From: JBNJEM01 sp051745935
GTDB lineage: Bacteria; Planctomycetota; Planctomycetia; Pirellulales; Pirellulaceae
DNA length: 24,542 bases
Assembly: GCA_051745935.1 (NCBI GenBank)
Contig: JBNJEM010000037.1
Location: 1 to 24,542, forward strand
Direction of reading: 5' to 3'
Numbering within the stretch: the first letter of the stretch is position 1; each line of letters opens with the position of its first letter. The notes beneath the pieces are model-generated. The model was not told the DNA's origin. It did not search any database and saw only the letters and a program-made list of their open reading frames with translations. Below, piece by piece: positions 7,166 to 14,720 of the stretch. Made by a program: the position numbers and the translations under genes.

Positions 7166-9835
7166 CTACGGTGGCTCGACCCGCACGTAAACGGAATGTC
7201 GTTCGGTATTAAAGTCGAAGAATGGTTTCCAGTTCAAGCCGTTGGCTTGAAAGCGGAGCAAACTGGGATCGCCTGCGATCGAGGCCCCGGGGTTGAGCGC
7301 GTCCAGGGTCACACGCCGCCAATCGGCAAGGGCAGTGGTTTCCTCAACAGCGAGCAGGACTGGGCCGTGGAAGAGGCTGGCTAGATCTGGACAATCCATG
7401 ACCCGTTGGAGATGGAAATCGAAGGGCATGTGCAGTTCTATAATGTCACCGTCCGCCCAGTTCCGCTGCAATGAAAGATAGCTTCCCGGCTCCGCGTGGG
7501 CCGCCCGTTGTTCTCCGTTGACAATAACGCGGTAGTCCCGCCGCAACCATCCGGGAATGCGCAAGTGCAGCACGAACCGACCTGCGCCTTTGATGGTCAA
7601 GCGGGTCGTTTCCCCATAAGGGTACCGCGTGCTCTGTCGCAGCCGCACGTCCCGCTCCCGCCACGTCAGCGTGGACGGGATGTAGAGATTCACGTACAGC
7701 GCCGAGTTGTCCCGGCTGCGGAAGTAGATGGAATCCTGCAGCTTCGTATTGCTGTCCATCGCCGTGCCGTTGCAGCAGGTGAAGCCTGTCATGTCGGCGT
7801 TGCTGAAGTTTTTCCGCGCGCCGGGATTCAGCGGCACATGGTACGTATTGCCCGCATCATCTCGGGCCACGGACGCCAGAATGTGGTTGTAGAGCGCTTG
7901 CTCATAGTAGTCCATGTACCGTCCGTGCGGATGGTACATGAACAGTTCGCGGGTGAGTCGCAGCATGTTGTAGGTGGCGCAGGTTTCGTTCTGGCCGTCT
8001 TCCGAGAAGCCCTTGGCGCACAAGTGGTCGGGTTCGGCGGTATAGCATTCGGGGTTTTCGGGATCGCGGGCGCCGGCCACACCGCCGATGCTGTATGCGT
8101 AGCCGTGACGCGACAGGTTCCAAAAGTTTTCGGCGATCCGGTAGTAATCCGGCTCGCCCGTCCGGCCATAAACGCGCAGGGCCCCGATGATCTGGGGGAT
8201 ATGCTGGTTCGCGTGCCGGCCGCGAATCGTGTCCACGTTGCGAGCCAGGCCGTGGGGGTGATTGGCGCCGCCGTAGAAGAATGCCACGTTGTCGAACATG
8301 CGGGCCGTTTCGAGGAACCGCTGGTCACCGGTTATCGCGTGCAGCCGGGCCATGTCGGCGTTCATGCCGCCATATTCGCCGGCGATGTACCGGTTCCACA
8401 TGTCCGTGAGCGTGGCTTGTGGGATGCGTTTCAGCCGCCGATGGACCCAGAGCCCCATGCCGCGAGCGACGGCCAACGCTTTTTCGTTGCCGGTCAGTTC
8501 ATAGCAGTCGAGCAAGCCCTTGAGGATTTTGTCCAGCGTGTAGTACGGGGCCCATACCTGGTCGTTGCCTTGCCCGTAGGTCGCCCCTTTCTCGAGCATG
8601 ATGAATTGGTCCGGAGGATAGGCACTAATGAATCCTTCGCCCCAATTCCAGTAATCGGTCCGGATCCCCTCCTCGCTCAGGTCGGAATCATAGCCGTCTC
8701 GGCCGGGCCCGGGCGGTACCGATCTCGGGTCGGCCACGAACGGTTCCCCTTTCTCCACCGGGCGTCCCGTTTTCCGGGACAGGTCGTAGAGCGTGTCGAT
8801 GCAATACGCAAGCTTTTCACGGAGCACGCGCCGGGTCGGTTTTGCATTGGCCGCCCCGGCGCAGGCCTGTGCCAGGGCGGTCAGGTAATGACCTGTCGCA
8901 TGGCCGCGCAGCCGGCACGTGCGACTGTCCCATACACCGAGCGGCTCGGCGCCGTCTGGTTGCGGCTGCCCGAACGCGTCGCGAAACATGTAGAGGAACC
9001 GATCGGCGGACGTGGCCGCAAGCCCTTCCACGAACTTGTCGCGATTCTCCATAAAGGGCGTCTTCCGGCCACGAACATCGCGGTCGAGGACCACATCGCC
9101 CAACGCAAAGGGTTCTAGCTCGAGTTGTGGCCCGAGTGTCGCGTTCGTGCGATTGGCCAGCACCAGGCCTGAGGCCGAGGCCAGGTCTTCGCCGCCCATG
9201 GTTTGGGGGGCTGCCAGCGTGGCGTTCGACTTCCGCACCGTGACTTTGGCTTGCGGACGCAGCGCGGTGCCGGGGACGGTTCCGGTCACGGTGTACTCGC
9301 GTGGCTCGCGCACTCTCGCGTTGTCGGCCGGTGCCGGCCAGATCACCCGCACCGGCGGCCCGTGACCGTCGCCTCGATACTGGCCGGGCAAAAAACACGG
9401 CAGATGCGGCAGATGACCCATCCAGGTCTCCACCCCGATGTCAGGCACTGTCTCGAGGCCCAACGCTGCCGCCCATTTTCCACAGTCTCCGGCCGCTCTT
9501 TGGTCTCCGCCGCCCGACCCTTGCCCACTGCTCTCGATTTCCCGGTCGTCGACTCGAAAGGCGACGAAATCGCTGACAGACTCGGCCGTTTTGCCCGTGG
9601 CCGTGCCGAGAAGCTTCTCCGGACCGTTGCGAGCTGATTCCACATTTAACAGCCCGTGACAAAACCTGGCTTGCGCCTCCAAAAATCCATGGCTGATACC
9701 ACACCCGCACGGTTTTGTTATGGGGTCCAAGATGTCGTTATCCCCCGCCATCGTCGTCGTTTGCGATTCGCCCAAAACCGCCAAAGGAGTGACGACCACG
9801 AGAAAAGCCGCAGGGAACAGGTTTGGCATTTTCAT
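7166..9835 (-). CDS. Secreted GH127 (DUF1680) beta-L-arabinofuranosidase-type glycoside hydrolase, 889 aa
   Basis: GH127 enzymes release beta-L-arabinofuranose from arabino-oligosaccharides and glycoproteins with a cysteine nucleophile held by zinc. The key residues are visible: GQNETCATYN gives Glu617 and Cys619, and GFTCCNG gives Cys687-Cys688. This is the same E-x-C plus CC arrangement as HypBA1 (Glu338, Cys340, Cys417, Cys418). The alpha/alpha-barrel spans about 240-700 and C-terminal beta domains follow. A signal peptide covers residues 1-22. Residues about 150-205 (VIWPAPADNARV, YTVTGTVPGT) look like a bacterial Ig-like (Big_4) domain. Residues about 38-64 are encoded by a 77-bp palindromic repeat also present at 16758-16834, and residues 65-130 look poorly conserved. 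ATG at 9835 or 9829 could start it. The family is certain; integrity of the N-terminal 130 residues is doubtful. Confidence 0.92.
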   Translation of the reverse strand: MKMPNLFPAAFLVVVTPLAVLGESQTTTMAGDNDILDPITKPCGCGISHGFLEAQARFCHGLLNVESARNGPEKLLGTATGKTAESVSDFVAFRVDDREIESSGQGSGGGDQRAAGDCGKWAAALGLETVPDIGVETWMGHLPHLPCFLPGQYRGDGHGPPVRVIWPAPADNARVREPREYTVTGTVPGTALRPQAKVTVRKSNATLAAPQTMGGEDLASASGLVLANRTNATLGPQLELEPFALGDVVLDRDVRGRKTPFMENRDKFVEGLAATSADRFLYMFRDAFGQPQPDGAEPLGVWDSRTCRLRGHATGHYLTALAQACAGAANAKPTRRVLREKLAYCIDTLYDLSRKTGRPVEKGEPFVADPRSVPPGPGRDGYDSDLSEEGIRTDYWNWGEGFISAYPPDQFIMLEKGATYGQGNDQVWAPYYTLDKILKGLLDCYELTGNEKALAVARGMGLWVHRRLKRIPQATLTDMWNRYIAGEYGGMNADMARLHAITGDQRFLETARMFDNVAFFYGGANHPHGLARNVDTIRGRHANQHIPQIIGALRVYGRTGEPDYYRIAENFWNLSRHGYAYSIGGVAGARDPENPECYTAEPDHLCAKGFSEDGQNETCATYNMLRLTRELFMYHPHGRYMDYYEQALYNHILASVARDDAGNTYHVPLNPGARKNFSNADMTGFTCCNGTAMDSNTKLQDSIYFRSRDNSALYVNLYIPSTLTWRERDVRLRQSTRYPYGETTRLTIKGAGRFVLHLRIPGWLRRDYRVIVNGEQRAAHAEPGSYLSLQRNWADGDIIELHMPFDFHLQRVMDCPDLASLFHGPVLLAVEETTALADWRRVTLDALNPGASIAGDPSLLRFQANGLNWKPFFDFNTERHSVYVRVEPP
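9649..9725 (-). repeat. 77-bp palindromic repeat, copy A (inside GH127 coding sequence)
   Basis: This 77-bp unit aligns without gaps, at about 80% identity by eye, to the reverse complement of 16758-16834. Its ends are inverted: CCCGTGACAAAACC near one end, GGTTTTGTTATGGG at the other. It is read in frame near the 5' end of the GH127 gene. Size, terminal inverted repeats and dispersion suggest a REP or MITE-like element. Confidence 0.75.
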
Positions 9836-9914
9836 ATAGCAACCCTAATTGGACAGCGCCACTTTTTATCGTAAGTCTAGACGAAAATTGATCTGCCATC
9901 GAGAGTAGAAAACA

Positions 9915-9962
9915 GCGATCCTCCGTGTATTAACGTTTGACAGCGAAATCACGGAGGATCGC
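9915..9962. repeat. 13-bp inverted repeat upstream of a transposase remnant
   Basis: GCGATCCTCCGTG at 9915-9927 is exactly complemented by CACGGAGGATCGC at 9950-9962, with a 22-base loop. It ends 4 bases before the ATG of the IS701-like remnant at 9967. It may be the IS end region or a hairpin limiting translation of the transposase. Confidence 0.55.
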
Positions 9963-9966
9963 CAAA

Positions 9967-10096
9967 ATGACGTTCCGAGAACTCAAGAGCATTGGTCGAG
10001 AGTTATCGGTTTTCCTAGCGATGTTTGCCGGCTGCTTTGCTAGTTTGGGTCGGGCGACGATTGTTAAGGATTTATGTCCAAGGCCAGTTGTCGGAT
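9967..10096 (+). pseudogene. IS701-like transposase, frameshifted N-terminal remnant
   Basis: The frame from ATG 9967 reads MTFRELKSIGRELSVFLAMF and on to FAGCFASLGRA, which resembles the N-terminus of IS701-type transposases (ELxxxxRELxxFLxxFxxCFxR). The next conserved block, YVxGQLSD, appears at 10073-10096 as YVQGQLSD but in the +1 frame, so a frameshift lies at about 10066-10072. Everything after this is replaced by a minus-strand IS4 fragment. No catalytic DDE residues remain. Family assignment rests on two short motifs. Confidence 0.55.
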
Positions 10097-10339
10097 GCGA
10101 AGCAAAGCATACTGACCTGTCTTTTTCCCTCGATAAGGAGAAATCGCTGCTTCCAACACCGTGCCAACAGACAGTGAAAACACAACTAAGATGCGAGCCA
10201 GCGGAAAACTAAGGCCGGCACGATCTGGATCCTGTAATGGGAACTCTTCGCAGTTATCCTCCGTCTCCGGCATCGAAACCATCGAGCCATCCACGACCTT
10301 GACATTGCGGCCAAAAACCTTCCGTAGCCGTTCACGGGT
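10097..10339 (-). pseudogene. IS4-family transposase, internal fragment
   Basis: On the minus strand the frame reads RLRKVFGRNVKVVDGSMVSM, then PETEDNCEEFPL, then LSFPLARILVVFSLSVGTVL and SPYRGKKTGQYALLR. This matches the first DDE block of IS4-family transposases (VVDGTxVSMPDTxEN... GFPxxRxxxLFSLxTGxxL... GKxTGExxLxR), with the first catalytic Asp in VVDG. About 80 residues are left of a normal 400-450, and both ends are lost. It abuts the IS701-like remnant on the opposite strand, so one element probably inserted into the other before both decayed. Confidence 0.75.
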
Positions 10340-10375
10340 GCCGCTACATGACCTGGACACGCAAGGCCCCCATTG

Positions 10376-10491
10376 ATGCCCCGGGCTTGTCCCGTGGTGG
10401 TTCACGCTCGCCGCTACAAACCGGCCAGACACACCACGCCTGCCCGTCGGTAGCGTGGAACGTAACGGACCACGGGACAAGCCCGTGGCAT
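10376..10491. repeat. 116-bp element with 23-bp terminal inverted repeats
   Basis: The arms 10376-10398 and 10469-10491 match as reverse complements at 22 of 23 positions (core CGGGCTTGTCCCGTGGT). The 70-base middle has no gene. Each arm contains its own near-palindrome, CGGGCTTGTCCCG. It lies beside the IS4 remnant and looks like a small non-autonomous (MITE-like) element. Confidence 0.75.
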
Positions 10492-10981
10492 TTGCGCCTC
10501 GAAAAGCCTTTCCTCAATATGTGCAACGGACGTGCGAACGTCCGCGGACATTAGTCTTTTGCTCGTGAACGGTTACAACCTTCCATTGTTTTGGCGATTG
10601 ACGTGACACCTCATTCCCAAGCGTCTGACAAATGGACTTGTGGAACCCCTCAGGAAGCCTGGCTCGCGATTGGCAATAGGATCCTGTTTCTGGGCTTAAA
10701 GCGGCCGATTTGAGGCGGATTCTAGCGGGTTTCCATGAAAGAAGAAATGGTTCATGGAAAGGTGCGGGGGGTGAGATGACGAGCGAGATGCAGGGCGGGT
10801 CGGTCCGCGCCACATACGAACGTTGAGTCCGGTCTTTTTCGACTCAGCCAAGTACTTGACCGCCCCCCACACGGTGCAGCTAAAATCACAGCGAGAAAGG
10901 CCCGTTTGGACGGTCTGAGGGGATACCATGTTGACGGCAAGCTAGAGAACAAAGCCGTTGGGGCTATTTTCAGGACAAGCC
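10492..10981. other. Non-coding stretch with two hairpins
   Basis: No recognisable gene. CGGACGT-GCGA-ACGTCCG (10527-10544) forms a perfect 7-bp stem with a GNRA tetraloop. TTTCCATGAA (10730-10739) is exactly complemented at 10751-10760. Neither is followed by a T-run. Confidence 0.4.
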
Positions 10982-11188
10982 GTGCCCCGGCTCTACGATC
11001 ATCTGCTCGGAGTCCTCCGGGTTCGCCATTACAGCCGACGCACTGAAGAAGCCTACGTGCATTAAATTCGCCGGCCTATCGAGTTCCACCAGCACCGGCA
11101 GCCCCGCGGACTTGCCGAAGGCGATGTCAACCGGTTCCTCACGCATCTGGCTGTCAAAGAGCACGTGGCGGCCTCAACGCAGAACAAG
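10982..11188 (+). pseudogene. Integron integrase-type tyrosine recombinase, N-terminal remnant
   Basis: The frame from 10982 reads VPRLYDHLLGVLRVRHYSRR followed by TEEAYVH, a TAA stop at 11063, then IRRPIEFHQHRQPRGLAEGD and NRFLTHLAVKEHVAASTQNK. This is the SAM-like N-terminal domain of IntI-type integrases (RxRHYSxRTExxYxxWIRRFIxFH... FLTxLAxxxxVAASTQNQA). The TAA replaces the conserved Trp. The catalytic domain with R-H-R-Y is missing, so no recombinase is made. No attI or attC site was identified nearby. Confidence 0.8.
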
Positions 11189-11557
11189 TTACCAAGTTAC
11201 ATCGCCAACGAATTCAACTTGACACCACACGGTCAATCTGCGATAAGCTTGGCCGACTGCTTCGTGGATTGGCAGCAAGAAGGCGAAACCACTACTTTGT
11301 CTTTACGTTGCCCAAACATCGCGACTGCGAAGCGATTTCTGGCCATCGTGACTGGACTGAGCGCGCGAAAAATGACACATCCTTCCGACGAAAGACAGAC
11401 ACAGCAACCTACCGCCAAGGCCAACGAATTAGCGGACGAACCGAGGCATCTACCGGACGTGCTAATTGACGATGAGCAGTCTGAGGTTTTCGACCTTCCG
11501 CGAAAAGGCGTCGGGTGGCACTGGCTGAGCGAGCGCGGGACAGGCTTCCATTTCTGA
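11165..11557 (+). CDS. Unrecognised open frame fused to the integrase remnant, 130 aa
   Basis: The frame opens at GTG 11165 inside the integrase remnant (first residues MAASTQNK belong to it) and then reads unrelated sequence, including SAISLADCFVDWQQEGETTT and IATAKRFLAIVTGLSARKM, which has protein-like composition. The last 17 residues run into the 256-bp inverted-repeat element. I recognise no family. It may be the middle of another broken gene rather than a functional one. Confidence 0.25.
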   Translation: MAASTQNKLPSYIANEFNLTPHGQSAISLADCFVDWQQEGETTTLSLRCPNIATAKRFLAIVTGLSARKMTHPSDERQTQQPTAKANELADEPRHLPDVLIDDEQSEVFDLPRKGVGWHWLSERGTGFHF

Positions 11558-11764
11558 CAACGCTAAACGCGAGCGGAGCCAGTGCACGGTTTCCACTTCC
11601 CTCGCGTGATGACATGACGCGGTCACTGTGTACAGGCCCTCTCCCCACACTGGCTCCGTTCGCTAGATCTCAAGGCCGTTAATGCGTGGCTGATATCGCA
11701 CACCCTTTCAATCTTTCATTCCGTGTCAGGAATATATCGCTCACTCAGCCAGTGCCACCCGACG
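11509..11764. repeat. 256-bp inverted-repeat element with nested arms
   Basis: Outer arms 11509-11535 and 11738-11764 are reverse complements at 26 of 27 positions (core GTCGGGTGGCACTGGCTGAG). A second pair lies inside: GCGAGCGGAGCCAGTG at 11569-11584 against 11648-11663, with one mismatch. The interior has no open gene. The right edge abuts an IS91-type transposase remnant at 11775, so the element probably inserted there. The inner motif recurs at 16384-16400, at the break of another gene. Confidence 0.75.
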
Positions 11765-11774
11765 TCTCCCACCC

Positions 11775-11879
11775 ATTGTCATCCCGGTAATCCTTGTATG
11801 AGAAGAACACCTCGCCGTGCTCGATCTTGATGAGCCGATCGTTGGCGATCACCACCCGGTTGGCATAGCGGGCCAGGTG
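11775..11879 (-). pseudogene. IS91-type (Y2) transposase, short internal fragment
   Basis: On the minus strand 35 residues read HLARYANRVVIANDRLIKIE then HGEVFFSYKDYRDDN. This matches the block YLARYTHRVAISNxRLxxxxxGxVxFxxKDYRxxN near the C-terminal side of the IS91 transposase catalytic domain. A stop codon sits just upstream (11880-11882) and the frame runs into the 256-bp repeat downstream. Full transposases are about 300-450 residues. Confidence 0.7.
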
Positions 11880-11907
11880 TCACATTCCGGTCGAGTTCTG
11901 ACGCACG

Positions 11908-12357
11908 CTAGCGCCACCATAGGTAAGCCGTGGCTAGAGAAGCGCAAACGACAATATATGCACTCATGGCGAACACAAGCCGCCATTGTTTTCGCTTGAC
12001 AATTGCGTCGAAGGGGGGATCGGACATGTCCGAGTAAATATCGTCGGCATCAAAACCAGTTGGCGAAAAGGACCCATTAGGACCGGACGAAATCACGCGC
12101 ACCTGTTGCGTATCGAGTAGGACCAGACGATAAGGCTGACCCCAGGGATCGAGATCTGGAAGCGTCTCAACTGAATCCTTTCTGACTTCGTGGACGCTGC
12201 ATTGGCTGAGGCGGCGTGTTTCATTGTGCGCAATCATGAGCCGAGCCTCACTGCGGGATGCTTCGAGGTATGGCAGAAGGTATAGGAGCACCGGGAAACA
12301 GAATATCCCGATACCGATGATGACGATCGTGTCCAGCATTGCAGGTCGAGGAATCAT
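11908..12357 (-). CDS. GspG-like pseudopilin-related membrane protein, 149 aa
   Basis: The C-terminal half of the soluble part carries the type II secretion major-pseudopilin signature: DPWGQPYRL at 70-78, SSGPNG at 90-95 and FDADDIYSD at 102-110. In GspG these form the calcium-binding loop. The N-terminus has a hydrophobic segment (about 9-30) followed by a helical ARLMIAHNETRR stretch as in pilins. The usual prepilin peptidase motif (G|FTLIE) is missing, and a second membrane segment at about 126-147 ends in YLWWR; pseudopilins normally have only one. So it is probably a membrane-anchored derivative rather than a true pseudopilin. ATG 12357 or ATG 12339 could start it; neither has a good Shine-Dalgarno site. 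No other secretion genes are in the window. Confidence 0.65.
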   Translation of the reverse strand: MIPRPAMLDTIVIIGIGIFCFPVLLYLLPYLEASRSEARLMIAHNETRRLSQCSVHEVRKDSVETLPDLDPWGQPYRLVLLDTQQVRVISSGPNGSFSPTGFDADDIYSDMSDPPFDAIVKRKQWRLVFAMSAYIVVCASLATAYLWWR

Positions 12358-12452
12358 TGGGGCTGTACGAAATCTTGTGTCATCCAGCAGAAAAGGGTGG
12401 TTTGATCGGAACTGGGCTGTGACGTTGCACCATTGTGTATTGTTCGGTGAGT

Positions 12453-12596
12453 CTACGCGACGATTATCGATACGTCAAACGGTATCTCAAGTTCGATCAA
12501 CATTTCGAGGCAGGTGTGCGAAACTTGAAGCCCAGCATCGATATCTGCCAAGCCTTCGCGTATGGCAGCGTTGATTTGCGCGCGACCTAACCGCCG
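12453..12596 (-). pseudogene. Possible antitoxin-like remnant, 47 codons
   Basis: The minus strand is open from 12596 to a TAG at 12453. It reads GRAQINAAIREGLADIDAG followed by LQVSHTCLEMLIELE, which resembles the tail of small ParD or addiction-module antitoxins (IxAAIxEGLxxxxxGxxxxH). There is no start codon in frame after the preceding stop, and no toxin gene next to it. Length and pattern are suggestive only. Confidence 0.25.
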
Positions 12597-12614
12597 TCAT
12601 CGGCCGGAAGGTGA

Positions 12615-12992
12615 AAAGAGCCGCACGCACGCACGTATGCTATCCTGGATGGCGACCGCGGCGTGGAACTGAACGACGAGTGGACCTCCAACGACGAGGC
12701 GTTTACCATGAAGGCTCGCTTTCACACAGAAGCCAACGTCGAGTTGAACAGCTTCTCGGCCACGTTGCAACGGGACGAACGCAAAATGCGGTTCGCCGTT
12801 GAGGGCCCGAAAGGAAGGTAATTCGTCGGCGGTCCCATGTCGGAGTTCATCTCCGAACTCAATCGCTCGCACGAGAGCGTGACGGTTTCGGTCAGCGTGG
12901 CTGGTCTCCGGCGGGAATCCCTGGCGTTTCCCCGACGCCGAGGGTCACGACGGATTCGTCACGTCGCGGATCACGGGGAAGGTAGGGTCACA
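12615..12992 (+). pseudogene. Broken coding stretch of unknown family
   Basis: The frame 12615-12818 reads protein-like sequence including ILDGDRGVELNDEWTSNDEA, FHTEANVELNSFSATLQRDE and MRFAVEGPKGR. A TAA at 12819 interrupts it, and the same frame continues with FVGGPMSEFISELNRSHESV and TVSVSVAGL. The two parts look like one beta-rich protein split by a point stop. The frame upstream begins right after a TGA at 12612 with no start codon. I do not recognise the family. It ends immediately before the gene at 12992. Confidence 0.4.
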
Positions 12993-13984
12993 TGAACTCA
13001 CGCATTTCAGCCACCGTCTTTGCGCTTTGTATAATCGTACCGCCAGTTTTTGCGGAGGATATGTCGCACGGACATTTCGTCTGGCCAAGCAACGGAATCG
13101 CTCCCGACATGCCCGTGTGGGGACATCGCAGTGGGCTGCGAATCGGCCTTGCCCCCACACGCGGTCCAAGAGGTCTCATCCGTATCTACGCGCCGTACTT
13201 GGGCCAGGTGTTTCCGCGCGTCGTCAACTTCTTATCGATCGAGCCCTCCGTGGTTGGAGAGAAGGGACGCGGGCAGTCGGAACTGGAAATGAGTCGCGAG
13301 CGGCCGGGCGAGCGGGGCCTCACCTTCTGGGCAAGCGACGACCTTGAGCAAGGCATTCAGCCCGAATCGCCGGTTGCGGGAGATCTAATCGACAATAGCC
13401 AGACGCTGCGCATATATATTCACACCGAGCCGTTTCGCAACGGCGCGTGCCCGGTGATCGAGTGCCGATTCCACAAAGACACCCCGTTCGAACTGGAATT
13501 GATCACGCATATCGACGCGAGAAGCACGCCGCTTGCCAGCTGTACTATCTCCGCCACGATGGGCAACTACGGTCAGCTGCGGCGCATCCATTTGAAGAAC
13601 GACTGTGTTATCTCGGCGTTGGATCTCTGGAACGACGAGTCGCCCGGCAAGCTGGCTTTCTACTCATGGCGATCCTGGCCGGCCGAAGACCTAGAGCGCA
13701 CGGCGGATGGACGCTACTATGTTCAACTCTCGAGCGACGCGGCCGATCCCGCCGCCGAGGAGTATGACGCGAACGTCGCGCCGCACTGGCGGTACGTTGG
13801 TAAGAGAGCGATTCACTTCTGGCGTACCGAGGCGGATGCCGATCCTCGCGTTGCGGTGAACGGGCGCAAGACATATTGGATGAGCGACTCCCGCATTCCG
13901 GGCGGCATGGCTTTCGAGAACTTCGAACTCCGAATGCCGTTCCAGCCCGGTCGAAAGCTGTGGTTCGGAGTTCGGCCGGATTAG
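12992..13984 (+). CDS. Secreted beta-rich protein of unknown function, 330 aa
   Basis: A signal peptide (residues 1-21, cleaved at VFA|ED) sends the product out of the cytoplasm. The mature part opens with HFVWPSNGIAPDMPVWGH, then LRIGLAPTRGPRGLIRIYAP and NFLSIEPSVVGEKGRGQSEL. It reads as a beta-sandwich or lectin-like fold with many Trp, Tyr and Arg residues. I cannot name the family. Its position just before a GH28-fold gene and two sugar oxidoreductase genes suggests a role in carbohydrate handling (inference). The ATG follows GGAAGGTAGGG, a plausible ribosome binding site. The length looks complete, ending with LWFGVRPD. Confidence 0.75.
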   Translation: MNSRISATVFALCIIVPPVFAEDMSHGHFVWPSNGIAPDMPVWGHRSGLRIGLAPTRGPRGLIRIYAPYLGQVFPRVVNFLSIEPSVVGEKGRGQSELEMSRERPGERGLTFWASDDLEQGIQPESPVAGDLIDNSQTLRIYIHTEPFRNGACPVIECRFHKDTPFELELITHIDARSTPLASCTISATMGNYGQLRRIHLKNDCVISALDLWNDESPGKLAFYSWRSWPAEDLERTADGRYYVQLSSDAADPAAEEYDANVAPHWRYVGKRAIHFWRTEADADPRVAVNGRKTYWMSDSRIPGGMAFENFELRMPFQPGRKLWFGVRPD

Positions 13985-14058
13985 GGCGATGAGAAATTCT
14001 CCGCCTGGTTCCGTCTTTTTCAAACACGCCTCAGTCCTCAACACCGATTGGATTCCCT

Positions 14059-14634
14059 ATGACCAGACTTATCCTTTGCTGTGCAAGCATTCTGATCTCG
14101 TTTCTCGTTCACCCGGCCCAGGGCCAGGAGACATTCTCACCGGACGCCGGGAGGGCTTTTGTCGTGACGGAGCTGGGCGCCCAAGGAGACGGCATCGCCA
14201 ACGACACCAAAGCCCTGCAAACGGCAATCAACGCCTGTGCGAAAGCGGGCGGCGGGCGCGTGGTTGTCCCCGCCGGGAAGTACCTTATGGGCGCAATTAG
14301 ACTGCGCAGCAACGTCGAACTTCACTTGGCGGAGGAGGCTAGGCTGGTGGGCGTCGACGATCTAGACGCATATCTCGGTTTTGAATCGGGCGACTGGGGA
14401 AAGGGCCGTTGGAACCGCGCCCTGATCATCGGCGAGGGGCTCCGCAACATCGCCATTACAGGCGAAGGAACGATCGATGGCAACCAGGTCTTCGATCCGA
14501 AAGGCGAAGCCGGAATGCGCGGTCCGCACACCGTGCTCTTATCGGACTGCGAGAATGTGACGCTCAAGGACGTCACCATCCGGGACTCCGCCAACTACGC
14601 GTTCTTCTTCTACCGAAGCATTAACTTCGTGTGA
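14059..14634 (+). pseudogene. GH28/pectate-lyase-fold protein, truncated to 191 aa
   Basis: A signal peptide (about 1-22, AQG|QE) is followed by the N-terminus of a right-handed beta-helix enzyme: GDGIANDTKALQTAINACAK, GGGRVVVPAGKYLMGAIRLR, then GEGTIDGN. These are typical of GH28 polygalacturonases and Pectate_lyase_3 proteins. Such enzymes have about 400-480 residues, and the GH28 catalytic aspartates (NTD, DD) and GHG motif come later. Here the frame ends after YAFFFYRSINFV, so the active-site half is missing. The stop overlaps the next open frame in a GTGA (14631-14634). The break looks like a deletion joining this gene to a fragment of another. An active enzyme is very unlikely. Confidence 0.8.
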
Positions 14635-14720
14635 CTCGACGCTCGTTCTTGCGAGCTGGATTCGTCGCCGGGACGTCCGGAGCTGAAGCAAACAGACCTC
14701 TTTCAGCAACCACTTACAAC

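Noticed and set aside
7496..9118. A 540-codon open frame on the plus strand opposite the GH127 gene
   Set aside because: It is antisense to a gene with clear catalytic motifs, has no recognisable domain, and such frames are common opposite GC-rich coding sequence.
12453..12596. A complete toxin-antitoxin pair
   Set aside because: Only an antitoxin-like tail is seen, with no start codon and no adjacent toxin frame.
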